Of a DNA stretch of 43,628 nt, positions 10,901 through 18,069 are shown piece by piece (within the stretch, counting starts at the first letter, position 1; every line of letters starts with the position of its first letter). Source of the DNA: Bacteroidota bacterium (lineage in GTDB: Bacteria > Bacteroidota > Bacteroidia > Palsa-965); the NCBI GenBank assembly GCA_013289095.1, contig JABDAO010000013.1:1-43628 (forward strand), read 5' to 3'. A program made the translations under genes and the position numbers. A model generated the notes under the pieces. The model searched no databases and was not told where the DNA came from. It worked only from the letters and a program-made list of their open reading frames with translations.

Positions 10901-11602
10901 GTAAGCTATCTCCACATCAGCCAGTGGAAGGATCCGGTTTCCAACCCACAGACCCGGTCGTGGAAATACAAGATCAGCGTGGTAGATATGTGCGGTGATG
11001 AATCAGCCCTCAGCCCCGAGCACAAGACCATACACCTCAATGCCAACCTCGGTGTGGGCGGTGTAAACAATTTGATCTGGGACGAATACGTCGGGTTCAA
11101 CTACAGCAGCTACAACATCTACCGCTATACCATGGCAACAGGCTGGGTGCTGATTGCTACGGTTCCGGCTTCGGTGCTGTCATACACCGATGCTTCGCCC
11201 CCTGCCAATACGCTCGATTATTCGGTCGAAGCTGTTGCCAATTACAACTGTAACCCGCAATCGCATGCGCAGATCAACACCTCCCGGTCGAATATCAAGA
11301 CTATTGCCTCCGCAAGCCCTACCGGAGTGTCGGATGTTGAACGCGCTTATGCCTTTGGTCTCTACCCGAACCCGAACGATGGAAACTTCACCATCACCTA
11401 TCCTTACAGCGAGCAAGGCTACCTTATTACCGTGCTCAATGCCGTAGGACAAGTTATCGATGAACTGCGCATCACCTCGGGCGAATCGGCCGCTGTTGCC
11501 AACAGCAAACAAATTGTTGTGCATGGGCTTCCGGCCGGCTTATATTCTATTGCTATTGCAAGCCCCAACGGTACGGTCCATAAAAAGGTTGTGGTGCGCT
11601 GA
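7910..11602 (+). CDS. PKD/SprB-repeat surface protein with T9SS sorting domain (1230 aa)
   Basis: A signal peptide (residues 1-24, ending IKAQ) is followed by seven PKD domains over roughly residues 30-650. They are recognised by W-x-[FY]-G-D-G...H-x-Y...G-x-Y motifs; one reads NFGGG and another DFGDA. Four SprB-like repeats follow (about residues 655-945, with PYxYxWS and NGC motifs). Next are two fibronectin III-like segments (about 950-1135: YNIYQES, SWKYKISVVD, YNIYRYT). A T9SS type A sorting domain ends the protein (about 1155-1230, LYPNPNDGNFTITY, GLYSIAIASP). It is expected to be a secreted, extended adhesin or surface fibre. It is probably a functional companion of the preceding SprB-repeat protein, with which it shares repeat type and codon habits. 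No catalytic domain is visible. Confidence 0.9.
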   Translation: MKNKYFALFLFIGVLLVSANIKAQVTVNSNVTGGCRPLDVFFTAGVPTNATTFVWSYGDGTPNGTAINPNHVYALPGQYLAELQAYDANSNFLGNNFAYITVNGFGDSLNSSATSFCPGDNYSACLQIWGVTPNIITWNFGDGYSTMNDYTCSPSHVYTTPGTYTVKCAANSVCGTDTAYAVLHVSSTAGFNHPPQFYVQSDSVCPGDQAVFETDWNYQNFSLNFGDGTIITQTPNPNGNNNTRFMHTYATPGNYPANITYFNSCGNSIVERDTIHVVNHLQVEGTITFEINYGQHYDTACINSTVQFYPDQNGFHTYSWNFGGGLTDTSTQVSPTKKYAALGKFPVTLTITNGCGNTKSVVDTAKIVNTLPFGGLTSTISPTSICPGQAIVYSAYANNSNGNDPSISFTWSFGDGNSSPGSQGSYLMPNAGTYTVKCVGQNGCGTKDSSSQVITVTTGLTPVKTDYHYECTGSSRPACPTDSLVFIFAPAGTGTVHWDFGDATNANATQTLVYNNTTYLFVKHAYQANGHYIATVTYTNPCGNSFSDTTGLFIAPHVSNFGNGNGNILLYDNTVYPCQGTPIPFYALQGSTYVWNFGDGTGTLVTHSTLAPVYHAFQNAGKYLVTVRAYNACGNSAVDSTTVNIPNSSIKITTNSVNSQCLKADGKAIAVASGGTAPYKYQWSNGQSTFIDDSIPAGIYVINITDKNGCSNFNIATVSDAQAPTITVSTVVDVSCYGGNNGAIALNLIGSSSPYTYHWSTGATSQDINNQVAGPKEITVTDANGCIATKSVNIGQSPPVDVSIVVQSATCGVANGSATAAVSGTTGPYNYNWSNNATTAFNTGLTPGNYSVTVVDNNGCLFYDAATVSNVGGPVIYEDSTTGTGCGNALVKIYTHAAGGTSPYTYSWSTGAATPVLSNGGVGNYMLTVTGGNGCKSVSSFNVTHNLPAAISLCILTVDSATNTNFVLWQNPVSSEIDHYNIYQESSQAGLYYLIDTVSYLHISQWKDPVSNPQTRSWKYKISVVDMCGDESALSPEHKTIHLNANLGVGGVNNLIWDEYVGFNYSSYNIYRYTMATGWVLIATVPASVLSYTDASPPANTLDYSVEAVANYNCNPQSHAQINTSRSNIKTIASASPTGVSDVERAYAFGLYPNPNDGNFTITYPYSEQGYLITVLNAVGQVIDELRITSGESAAVANSKQIVVHGLPAGLYSIAIASPNGTVHKKVVVR

Positions 11603-11631
11603 TAGGCCCATCCTTGCTAATATTTCCCTAC

Positions 11632-11666
11632 ATTTGCCCACGCCACAAAGCGTGGGCAAATTTTTG
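11632..11666 (+). terminator. Terminator hairpin abutting the next start codon
   Basis: A perfect 12-bp stem (ATTTGCCCACGC at 11632-11643 and its complement at 11650-11661) has a 6-nt loop (CACAAA). TTTTG follows directly. It starts 29 bases after the PKD gene stop and ends only two or three bases before the ATG at 11669. It therefore occupies the whole translation-initiation leader of the downstream gene and could act as attenuator as well as terminator. Confidence 0.8.
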
Positions 11667-11668
11667 TC

Positions 11669-14600
11669 ATGAGTAAGCGTCTTCTCTTTCTCCTCATCAT
11701 TCCCCTCCTGTTTGTCATTGCCTCGCCGGTAGTGGCCCAGCAATATAATATCAAAACCTATACAACAAAAAACGGGCTTGCCAATTCAAACGTCAACCAC
11801 ATCTATCTCGACAAACGGGGCTATCTCTGGATGTCTACACAAGGCGGCATCTCGCGTTTTGACGGAAAGTTTTTCAAGAACTATACCTCCCACGATGGGT
11901 TACCTGGCAATGACATCACTTCTATTGGCGAAGACCGCAGCGGAAACATCTGGATAACCACCAACAACTTTGGCGTATCTAAATTCGATGGTCTGCATTT
12001 TACAAACTACACCGTAAAAGACGGTCTGGGAAGCGATGTGGTCTATGCCGTTTATGCCGACGAGGGCAACAACGTTTGGTTTGCAACACTCGGCGGCATC
12101 AGTTGTTTTTCACCTATCCGGCAACAGGGCGAAAAACCTTTTCATACCTATACCGTGCGAGACGGGCTGCCTGCCAATGAATACTATGCTATAGCGCCCG
12201 ACAAAGCCCACAACATCTGGTTTGGTTCGCGCAAGAAAGGGCTTTGCAAATTCGACGGGAAACATTTTCTTTCCTACCCCTTTGCCGATGCTGCTCACGA
12301 AAGCAATGTCTTTTCACTGCTTTGCGATGCTGCCGGTAAACTCTGGATCGGCACCACCAACGAGGGTGTTTGTGTGTTAGAAGGAGGAAAGATCATTCCG
12401 GGAGGCATTGAAAAGCTGAAATCATCGTTTATCAGTTCCATCAAACAAGATAGTCACCAGGCCATCTGGTTTGGTTCTGATATCGGGCTCTATAAGTATT
12501 GTGAAGAAAAACCCGGTTCGCTCTTTTCAGAAAAAAACGGTTTGCCCTCGGCCAACATCGGCTCGCTCGCTACCGATTATGAAGGAAACATCTGGATCGG
12601 TTCGGGTCTGGGGGTTTGTCAGTTTAAGAACGAAGCAATTGTTACCTTTTCCGAAAAAGAAGGCCTGGCCAACAACAAAGTCATTTCCTTTTTGCAGGAT
12701 AGAAACGGCGAATCGCTCGTAAGCTGTTCGGGCGATGGATTGAGAAGCTTTGACGGAAAAAAATTCAGCGCCCTGCCCCTGAAAGAACTCAAAGGAACAA
12801 ATGTGCAATGTATGTTCCAGGACAGCCATCACCATATCTGGCTGGGGTTTGAATCGAATTCGGCCAGCAGCCTGGTGGCGCTGGAGAAAAAAAAGGACAA
12901 ATACTCTGTCCTCAAAAATTACAAAGGCCTTTGCGGAAAACCGGTCAGCACCGTTAGCAAGATTGTGGAAGATCATGCCGGCAATATCTGGATTGCTTCG
13001 TACGGACATGGTTTGTTCCGAATCCAGGGCGAGAACGTTGAAGCCTTTGGAAGCCCCTCTGATTCTATCCCCCTCAATATACTTACCCTGTTTATCGATC
13101 ACGCCGGATGTTTGTGGATCGGGTCTGCACAAGAAGGATTGCTGAAGTACGACGGAAAAAAAATCGATCATCTTTCAAAAAAAGATGGCCTTGCCGATAA
13201 TACCATCTGGAGCATCACCGAAGATAAAGAGGGAAATCTCTTTTTGGGAACAGCCGAGAACGGCATTTCTGTTTACAACCGGAAAACATTCACCACCCTC
13301 AGCGCACGCGAAGGCCTGGCCTCGAACCTGGTATATGCCCTTTGCTTCGATGCAAAAAACAGGCTCTGGGCCGGAACCGACAAGGGAATAAACAAACTCC
13401 TGCTATCGGCCACCTTTGCCATCGATTCTATTAAATACTACGGAGAAGAAGATGGGTTGATGGGCACCGAAATAAGCCAGAATGGTTTTGTACACGATGC
13501 TTCCGGAAAACTCTGGATCTGCACCACCAACGGCCTCACCCGGTATGATGCAACGATGGATTACATCAACAACACCCCGCCAAGGGTGATCCTCAACGGA
13601 ATCCGTCTTTTTTATCAGGAAATGGATTGGACAAAATATGCCGACCATATCGATCCTGTCACCAAACTTCCGTCTAATCTTTCCCTGCGTTACAAAGAGA
13701 ATCACCTGACGTTTGATTACCAGGCCCTGACAACAGCCAACGTACATTATCAGTTCAAACTCGATGGGTTGGATGCCGACTGGTCGCCGCTCACTACCAA
13801 CACACAGGCCGTATACACCAATATACCCGCAGCCGACAATTATACCTTCATGGTCAAGGCCATCAATGCCGACGGGTATTGGAGCGCCAACATCGTATCG
13901 TTCTCCTTTCGCATCACCCCACCTTTCTGGAAGACCTGGTGGTTCTATACGCTCAGCATACTCCTCATCGTTGGTTCAGTGGTGTTCTTTATCAGCCGCC
14001 GCACCGCCAAACTCGAACAGGAGAAAAAAATACTCGAAGAACGCGTAGAAGAACGCACCATCGAACTTAAAGGCGCCAATGATCAGCTCAGCCATGCCTT
14101 CAAAGATATTAAAGACAGTATCAACTATGCCAAACGCATCCAACAGGCCATCTTACCGTTAGAAACCGAAATCCAGAAAGCCCTGCCCCGGCATTTTATC
14201 TATTTCCGCCCCCGTGATGTGGTGAGCGGCGATTTTTATTGGTTCAACAAAAAGAATGACCGCATCTATCTGGCTGCATGCGATTGTACCGGACATGGAG
14301 TACCAGGCGCATTCATGAGCATCATCGGCAATTCACTGCTCAATGAAATAGCACACGAACCCAGCATCTCCGAACCCGCACACATACTCAACGAGCTGCG
14401 CGATAAAATCATCACCGCACTCAAACAACGTTCGGGCGAACAAGAAAGCAAGGACGGCATGGACATGATGCTTTGCTGTATAGACAAGACAACCAACAAA
14501 CTGACCTTTGCAGGGGCCAACAACCCCTTGTACATTATACGCAAGGGCGAGCTCAACGAATTCAAAGGCAACAAACAACCCATAGGCGTTTATGGCGATG

Positions 14601-14857
14601 AGCTAAAACCCTTTACCAACCAGCTGTTCGATCTGGAACCCGGCGATCAGGTGTATCTGTTCAGCGATGGCTACCCCGATCAGTTTGGAGGCCCGCGGGG
14701 CAAAAAGTTTTTATACACCCGTTTCAAGGAATTGCTGGTCTCCATTTCATCCAAAACCATGGAAGAACAAAGCGCCGAACTCGACAAAGCCTTCCAAACC
14801 TGGAAAGCCGATCAGGAACAAGTAGATGATGTGCTGGTGATAGGGATCAGGGTGTGA
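11669..14857 (+). CDS. Reg_prop/Y_Y_Y sensor protein with SpoIIE-type PP2C phosphatase domain
   Basis: A signal peptide (residues 1-24, PVVAQQ) leads a periplasmic sensor. About 14 two-component-regulator-propeller repeats (residues 30-640, motifs such as GNIWIxTxxxGxxxFDG) are enough for two seven-bladed propellers. They are followed by a Y_Y_Y domain (about 677-750) and one transmembrane helix (about 757-776). A charged coiled coil follows (about 780-825). The cytoplasmic SpoIIE/PP2C phosphatase domain is about 830-1062. Its metal-binding acidic residues appear intact: DVVSGDFYWF near 848, ACDCTGHGVPGAFMS, LFSDGYPDQFGG and the terminal QVDDVLVIGI. The family dephosphorylates Ser/Thr proteins, often anti-sigma-factor antagonists. 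Here an extracytoplasmic ligand probably controls that activity. No histidine kinase or receiver domain is present. Target and ligand are unknown. A hairpin sits immediately before the start codon. Confidence 0.88.
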   Translation: MSKRLLFLLIIPLLFVIASPVVAQQYNIKTYTTKNGLANSNVNHIYLDKRGYLWMSTQGGISRFDGKFFKNYTSHDGLPGNDITSIGEDRSGNIWITTNNFGVSKFDGLHFTNYTVKDGLGSDVVYAVYADEGNNVWFATLGGISCFSPIRQQGEKPFHTYTVRDGLPANEYYAIAPDKAHNIWFGSRKKGLCKFDGKHFLSYPFADAAHESNVFSLLCDAAGKLWIGTTNEGVCVLEGGKIIPGGIEKLKSSFISSIKQDSHQAIWFGSDIGLYKYCEEKPGSLFSEKNGLPSANIGSLATDYEGNIWIGSGLGVCQFKNEAIVTFSEKEGLANNKVISFLQDRNGESLVSCSGDGLRSFDGKKFSALPLKELKGTNVQCMFQDSHHHIWLGFESNSASSLVALEKKKDKYSVLKNYKGLCGKPVSTVSKIVEDHAGNIWIASYGHGLFRIQGENVEAFGSPSDSIPLNILTLFIDHAGCLWIGSAQEGLLKYDGKKIDHLSKKDGLADNTIWSITEDKEGNLFLGTAENGISVYNRKTFTTLSAREGLASNLVYALCFDAKNRLWAGTDKGINKLLLSATFAIDSIKYYGEEDGLMGTEISQNGFVHDASGKLWICTTNGLTRYDATMDYINNTPPRVILNGIRLFYQEMDWTKYADHIDPVTKLPSNLSLRYKENHLTFDYQALTTANVHYQFKLDGLDADWSPLTTNTQAVYTNIPAADNYTFMVKAINADGYWSANIVSFSFRITPPFWKTWWFYTLSILLIVGSVVFFISRRTAKLEQEKKILEERVEERTIELKGANDQLSHAFKDIKDSINYAKRIQQAILPLETEIQKALPRHFIYFRPRDVVSGDFYWFNKKNDRIYLAACDCTGHGVPGAFMSIIGNSLLNEIAHEPSISEPAHILNELRDKIITALKQRSGEQESKDGMDMMLCCIDKTTNKLTFAGANNPLYIIRKGELNEFKGNKQPIGVYGDELKPFTNQLFDLEPGDQVYLFSDGYPDQFGGPRGKKFLYTRFKELLVSISSKTMEEQSAELDKAFQTWKADQEQVDDVLVIGIRV

Positions 14858-14907
14858 ACATACTCTATCATAGTCCTTTTCAAAGCAATTTATGCCGAAT
14901 ATGTGTT

Positions 14908-15490
14908 TGGAGCTAAAGCCAAAAATGGGAGGCATCTCTACCCCGCGCTTTAGCGCGGGGTGAAAGCTAACCTACATGGGCTTTAGCCCAAATCAAAAGC
15001 GCAGGTCAGTGCACAGAACGCTCAGCCAGGTCTATACGCCAATTCGTCATTTGGGCTAAAGCCCAAAATGGGAGGCATCTCTACCCCGCGCTAAAGCGCG
15101 GGGTTATTTATTTCTGTAAGTTGGGTTTCTAAAATCACACTCGATCAGGCTATATCAAGCCCATATTTGCACACCTTTAATAAATAACCCCGCGCTTTAG
15201 CGCGGGGTGGAAGCTAACCTACATGGGCTTTAGCCCAAATCAAAAGCGCAGGTCAGTGCACAGAACGCTCAGCCAGGTCTATACGCCAATTCGTCATTTG
15301 GGCTAAAGCCCAAAATGGGAGGCATCTCTACCCCGCGCTAAAGCGCGGGGTTATTTATTTCTGCAAGTTGGGTTTCTAAAAACAAAAACGGATTAAGCTA
15401 TCTCAAGCCCATATTTGCACACCTTTAATAAATAACCCCGCGCTTTAGCGCGGGGTGAAAACTAACCTACATGGGCTTTAGCCCAAAAAC
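14908..15490. repeat. REP/BIME-like array of nested palindromes (247-248 bp tandem units)
   Basis: Two palindromes alternate. P1 is ccccgcgctttagcgcgggg and P2 is tgggctttagccca; both are centred on GCTTTAGC, and the TT/AA centre gives each an orientation. Forward P1 lies at 14941-14960, 15188-15207 and 15436-15455. Forward P2 lies at 14977-14990, 15224-15237 and 15472-15485. Reverse P2 lies at 15052-15065 and 15299-15312, and reverse P1 at 15084-15103 and 15331-15350. Each unit reads P1+, P2+, P2-, P1-, and the unit repeats with a period of 247 then 248 bp for about 2.3 copies. The first P1 has the left flank of a reverse copy and the right flank of a forward copy, which marks a recombination junction. 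The array lies between the phosphatase gene and a Y1 transposase, as in REP/RAYT systems. Confidence 0.85.
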
Positions 15491-15680
15491 ACAAAGACCA
15501 GCTTGCACTAATCCCGAACCTGTTTCATTTACCGCATTCAGAGAGCACTGATATATTACGAGAGATTACATATAGAAGATTAAATCCTCTTTCATATCTT
15601 TGACGGGCAGTTGTATTGTGAAGCTGCAAGCATTGCTGGACATACACTTGAAATACCTAATTTAATATCTGTGAGATCAA

Positions 15681-16103
15681 ATGCCACACCTGCGAATCTG
15701 GATACATGCTGTTTGGGGAACAAAAGAACATCGACCCTATTTGCAGCCTGATTTAAAAAAGCAGGTTATCGAACATATTTTCGAAAATGCAAGGGCCAGG
15801 AAGCTACATCTGATTCGGGTAAATGGACATGTAGATCATCTTCACTGCCTCTTGTCATTAAATGCTGATCTCAGCATAGCAAAAACGATGCAATTAGTAA
15901 AGGGAGAATCAGCCTTTTGGGCAAACAAAGTAAGAATCATAGCTCCTAAATTTGAATGGGCAGAGGAATATTTCGCGTCCTCCGTAAGCGAATCAATGAT
16001 TGACCGGGTTATCTCATACATAGATAACCAGGAAGAGCATCACAGAAAAGTAACTTTCAAAGATGAATATGCCAAATTCCTCACTGCTCATAAGTTGACT
16101 TGA
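15681..16103 (+). CDS. IS200-like / REP-associated Y1 transposase (HUH nuclease)
   Basis: This 140-aa protein has the usual length and motifs of the Y1 transposase family (IS200/IS605 TnpA and the RAYT branch). The HUH motif is H-L-H within NGHVDHLHCLL (near residues 50-58). The catalytic Tyr is expected in ISYIDNQEEHH (near 116-126), where the downstream Gln/His-rich helix is also conserved. Such enzymes nick and join single-stranded DNA at hairpin ends. No orfB/tnpB is next to it. The palindrome array ends about 190 bases upstream, so it is probably a domesticated or REP-mobilising enzyme acting on those hairpins; that link is an inference. The ATG at 15681 fits the family N-terminus (HLRIWIHAVWGT). 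No frameshift or missing key residue is seen. Confidence 0.85.
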   Translation: MPHLRIWIHAVWGTKEHRPYLQPDLKKQVIEHIFENARARKLHLIRVNGHVDHLHCLLSLNADLSIAKTMQLVKGESAFWANKVRIIAPKFEWAEEYFASSVSESMIDRVISYIDNQEEHHRKVTFKDEYAKFLTAHKLT

Positions 16104-16152
16104 GGGATGGTTTTCAGGAACGAGACCTGAGACACAGTCGTGGTCCCTTCAT

Positions 16153-16249
16153 TTAAGGGCATCTCTGATAACCCCGTTTTCTTGACCTCTCCCTGACCCT
16201 CTCCCAAGGAGAGGGAATGTTTGGAAGAGGTTATTAGAGATGCCCTTAA
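16153..16249. repeat. 97-bp MITE-like inverted-repeat element
   Basis: The ends are 21-bp inverted repeats with one mismatch (16153-16173 and 16229-16249; core AAGGGCATCTCT). Inside is a second hairpin, CCCTCTCC-CAA-GGAGAGGG (16197-16215). There is no coding capacity. It lies 50 bases after the transposase stop codon. A partly similar pyrimidine-rich hairpin element occurs at 19527-19656. Confidence 0.7.
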
Positions 16250-16499
16250 GCTAAAACCCGATCCTGGCTCTCTTTTAACCCGGCCTCGGTTTAGCCGAAG
16301 GCGGATTATTTAATCATATCCATTCGCTTTAGAAAACCAAGACGATGTATTACAGATCAATTTTTTATTCCAATTTACATACACCATGGGTCAGCACAGG
16401 CTGAACCTCATTCTCTGCTTCCAGACCCAGCCAAATGGGTACTGAAAGCAGGGCTGAATCCGAAAACAAATTCTATTTTTACTTAAACTTTCAACACCC
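16250..16499. other. Intergenic spacer before the GNAT gene
   Basis: I see no gene, strong hairpin or clear promoter here. TATTTTTA near 16471-16478 is a weak -7 box candidate about 22 bases before the ATG. Confidence 0.4.
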
Positions 16500-17054
16500 A
16501 TGTCCTCCTTCGAATTTCAACCAACGCTCGAAAACGAAACAGTACGTATTCAACCCCTCCAAAGTGCAGACTTCGAGCTGCTTTACAAGATAGCCTCCGA
16601 CCCCTTGCTTTGGGAACAACACCCCAACCCGAATCGTTATCAACGCGAAGTATTCGAAACTTTTTTTAAGGGGGCAATAGAATCGGGAGGAGCCTTTTTA
16701 GTGTTCGACAAAAAGACAAACCAGCCCATAGGCAGTTCGCGTTTTTCTGATTTAAACCCTGGCCAAAATACCGTTTGCATCGGCTACACCTTCATAGCCC
16801 GCGATCATTGGGGTTCTGTCTATAACCGCGCCTTTAAGACACTCATGCTCGATCATGCCTTCCGTTTTGTGGAACATGTTGTTTTTAAGATCGGGGCCTG
16901 CAATATACGTTCGCAGACTGCAATAGAACGTTTGGGCGCCATCAAGATTGCCGAAGCAGAGATTGCCTATTTTGGAGAAGCGGAAAAACCCAATTTCATT
17001 TATCAGATCGAAAAGAAGGCTTGGGAACACCGGACTCAGGCTTCAGTTATCTGA
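16500..17054 (+). CDS. GNAT family N-acetyltransferase (RimJ/RimL type)
   Basis: This 184-aa protein has the RimJ/RimL-like GNAT layout. The N-terminal strand is TVRIQPLQSADFELLYKIASDP. A central beta-strand pair follows (AFLVFDKKTNQPIGSSRF and VCIGYTFIARDHWGSVYNRAFKTLMLDHAF). The late helix/strand motif is KIGACNIRSQTAIERLGA, in which Asn and the SxxAIERLG turn contact the acetyl-CoA pantetheine in this family. It transfers an acetyl group to an amine on a protein N-terminus or small molecule; the substrate cannot be assigned. It stands alone, with more than 390 bases upstream and 1 kb of non-coding DNA downstream, so it is not in an operon. The length is normal and no defects are seen. Confidence 0.8.
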   Translation: MSSFEFQPTLENETVRIQPLQSADFELLYKIASDPLLWEQHPNPNRYQREVFETFFKGAIESGGAFLVFDKKTNQPIGSSRFSDLNPGQNTVCIGYTFIARDHWGSVYNRAFKTLMLDHAFRFVEHVVFKIGACNIRSQTAIERLGAIKIAEAEIAYFGEAEKPNFIYQIEKKAWEHRTQASVI

Positions 17055-17473
17055 ACCCTGAAAAACGGAGGTATTAAGATAACCACTAAGTTCAGACAAG
17101 GCAACGAACACTTAGCAGAAAGGATCTTAGCAAAACCAACCCAAAATAAAAGTTGTCCAGCACAACACCCCTCCCATCCCTGCAACTTACCATTCCCGGT
17201 ATTTTATCAAAACTAAGATAATCAGTTCAAAAATTAGTCCAATTTGTACTGGCTTTGCCTGCAAAACCACCTGCGCTCTAAAACCCATACAGCGCTGGGC
17301 TTGCGTCAACTATCAAGGCGATCAATAGGATAAAAAAACACGTTTTCCTGATAATTAATAGTTTCTCTCCCCGGTCCTGTTCATCAGACAAATGCATCTT
17401 AAAAAACGAAAAATAACACGACTTCATGTAATTTCTTTTGAAGTGTTCCGTTATTAATATCTGAAAGTGTAAT

Positions 17474-17481
17474 TATCTTTG
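17474..17481 (+). promoter_or_regulatory. Candidate -7 box upstream of the 33-aa ORF and palindrome array
   Basis: TATCTTTG is a perfect match to TAnnTTTG, about 23 bases before an ATG at 17504. No TTG is found at the correct spacing. A transcript from here would run through the 42-bp palindrome array. Confidence 0.4.
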
Positions 17482-17503
17482 CCCGCTTAAAAGATCGTTT
17501 AAA

Positions 17504-17605
17504 ATGAAAATGCTTCAAAAACAACAAATACAGTTCGAAGAAAACCTGGTTACGGGTGCTGGGCGTTGTTCGGTAATTAGCAGGTGTAGTACAAAAGGGG
17601 TTTGA
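17504..17605 (+). CDS. Possible 33-aa micro-ORF of unknown function
   Basis: An ATG following a good -7 box opens a 33-codon frame. The peptide starts MKMLQKQQ, contains the segment ENLVTGAGRCSVISRC with two Cys, and ends at TGA. It has no signal peptide. The short Lys/Gln-rich start with a Gly/Cys/Ser-rich tail is loosely reminiscent of peptide-product precursors, but no maturation genes are nearby and 33 codons can arise by chance. It may instead be a leader ORF, or not translated at all. Confidence 0.2.
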   Translation: MKMLQKQQIQFEENLVTGAGRCSVISRCSTKGV

Positions 17606-17682
17606 GGGACAGCTTTGGAATACTAAAATGCGTTTATGTCATTTCCTTTCATGTTGCTGTGAAAAAAATTCTTTTTGTAAGC

Positions 17683-17718
17683 TTTTCAAACCTTTTTGAT
17701 ATCAAAAAGGTTTGAAAA
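17683..17718. repeat. 36-bp perfect palindrome (first array unit)
   Basis: The first unit of the array is a perfect palindrome over 36 bases, centred on GATATC at 17698-17703. It can form a hairpin or cruciform and is the only unit with complete symmetry. As RNA it would make a strong 5' hairpin. Confidence 0.9.
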
Positions 17719-17975
17719 CATACCTCTTAGAACCATTTTGATATCAAAAAGGATTTGATTCACACCTTTCAAAACCATTTTGACATCAAAAATATCTCAA
17801 TTGCTACATTTTAAAACTGTTTAGATATCAAAAGATTTTTAATTCAACCCATTTAAAACCTTTTAGATATCAAAAAGGTTTTAATTCAAGCAGTTCAAAA
17901 CCATTTTGACATCAAAAAGGTTTTGATTCACATCATTTAAAACCGTTTTGATATCAAAAGGGTTGTAAATACTCT
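17683..17975. repeat. Seven palindromes phased at exactly 42 bp
   Basis: Seven imperfect palindromes of the form AAAACC-N-TTTTGATATCAAAA-N-GGTTTT occur in a row. Their central GATATC (or GACATC) hexamers start at 17698, 17740, 17782, 17824, 17866, 17908 and 17950. The spacing is therefore 42 bp every time, close to four helical turns, so all sites face the same side of the DNA. Hexamers 3 and 6 share the variant GACATC. The flanks (GATTCACAYC-like) are less conserved. The array ends about 95 bases before the ATG of the 207-aa gene at 18070. Stop codons in all frames make coding unlikely. It resembles an operator/iteron array or intrinsically bent DNA with phased A-tracts. Confidence 0.9.
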
Positions 17976-18069
17976 GGATAGATTTTTAGAACATTCATTA
18001 TTTTGGAAATGAGCCAGTTAAGAACCGATTGGCCATCAATTAAGTCACGAACAATTAAATAAAAACACC

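Larger units (their letters stand above)
17055..17682. other. Long spacer with a decayed dispersed repeat and a possible 33-aa ORF
   Basis: This spacer precedes the palindrome array. At 17081-17115 there is a degenerate copy of the AACCACTAAG-type dispersed repeat also seen at 18733-18775, 19437-19475 and 23690-23779. A possible micro-ORF sits at 17504-17605. I see nothing else. Confidence 0.5.

Noticed and set aside
17683-17975. CRISPR array
   Set aside because: Repeats are palindromic and diverged, the would-be spacers are only about 12 bp and resemble each other, and no cas genes are present.
17683-17975. Coding 14-aa repeat (42 bp is 14 codons)
   Set aside because: Frames giving DIKKVLI-type peptides contain stop codons between units, and the palindromic symmetry explains the similarity on both strands.
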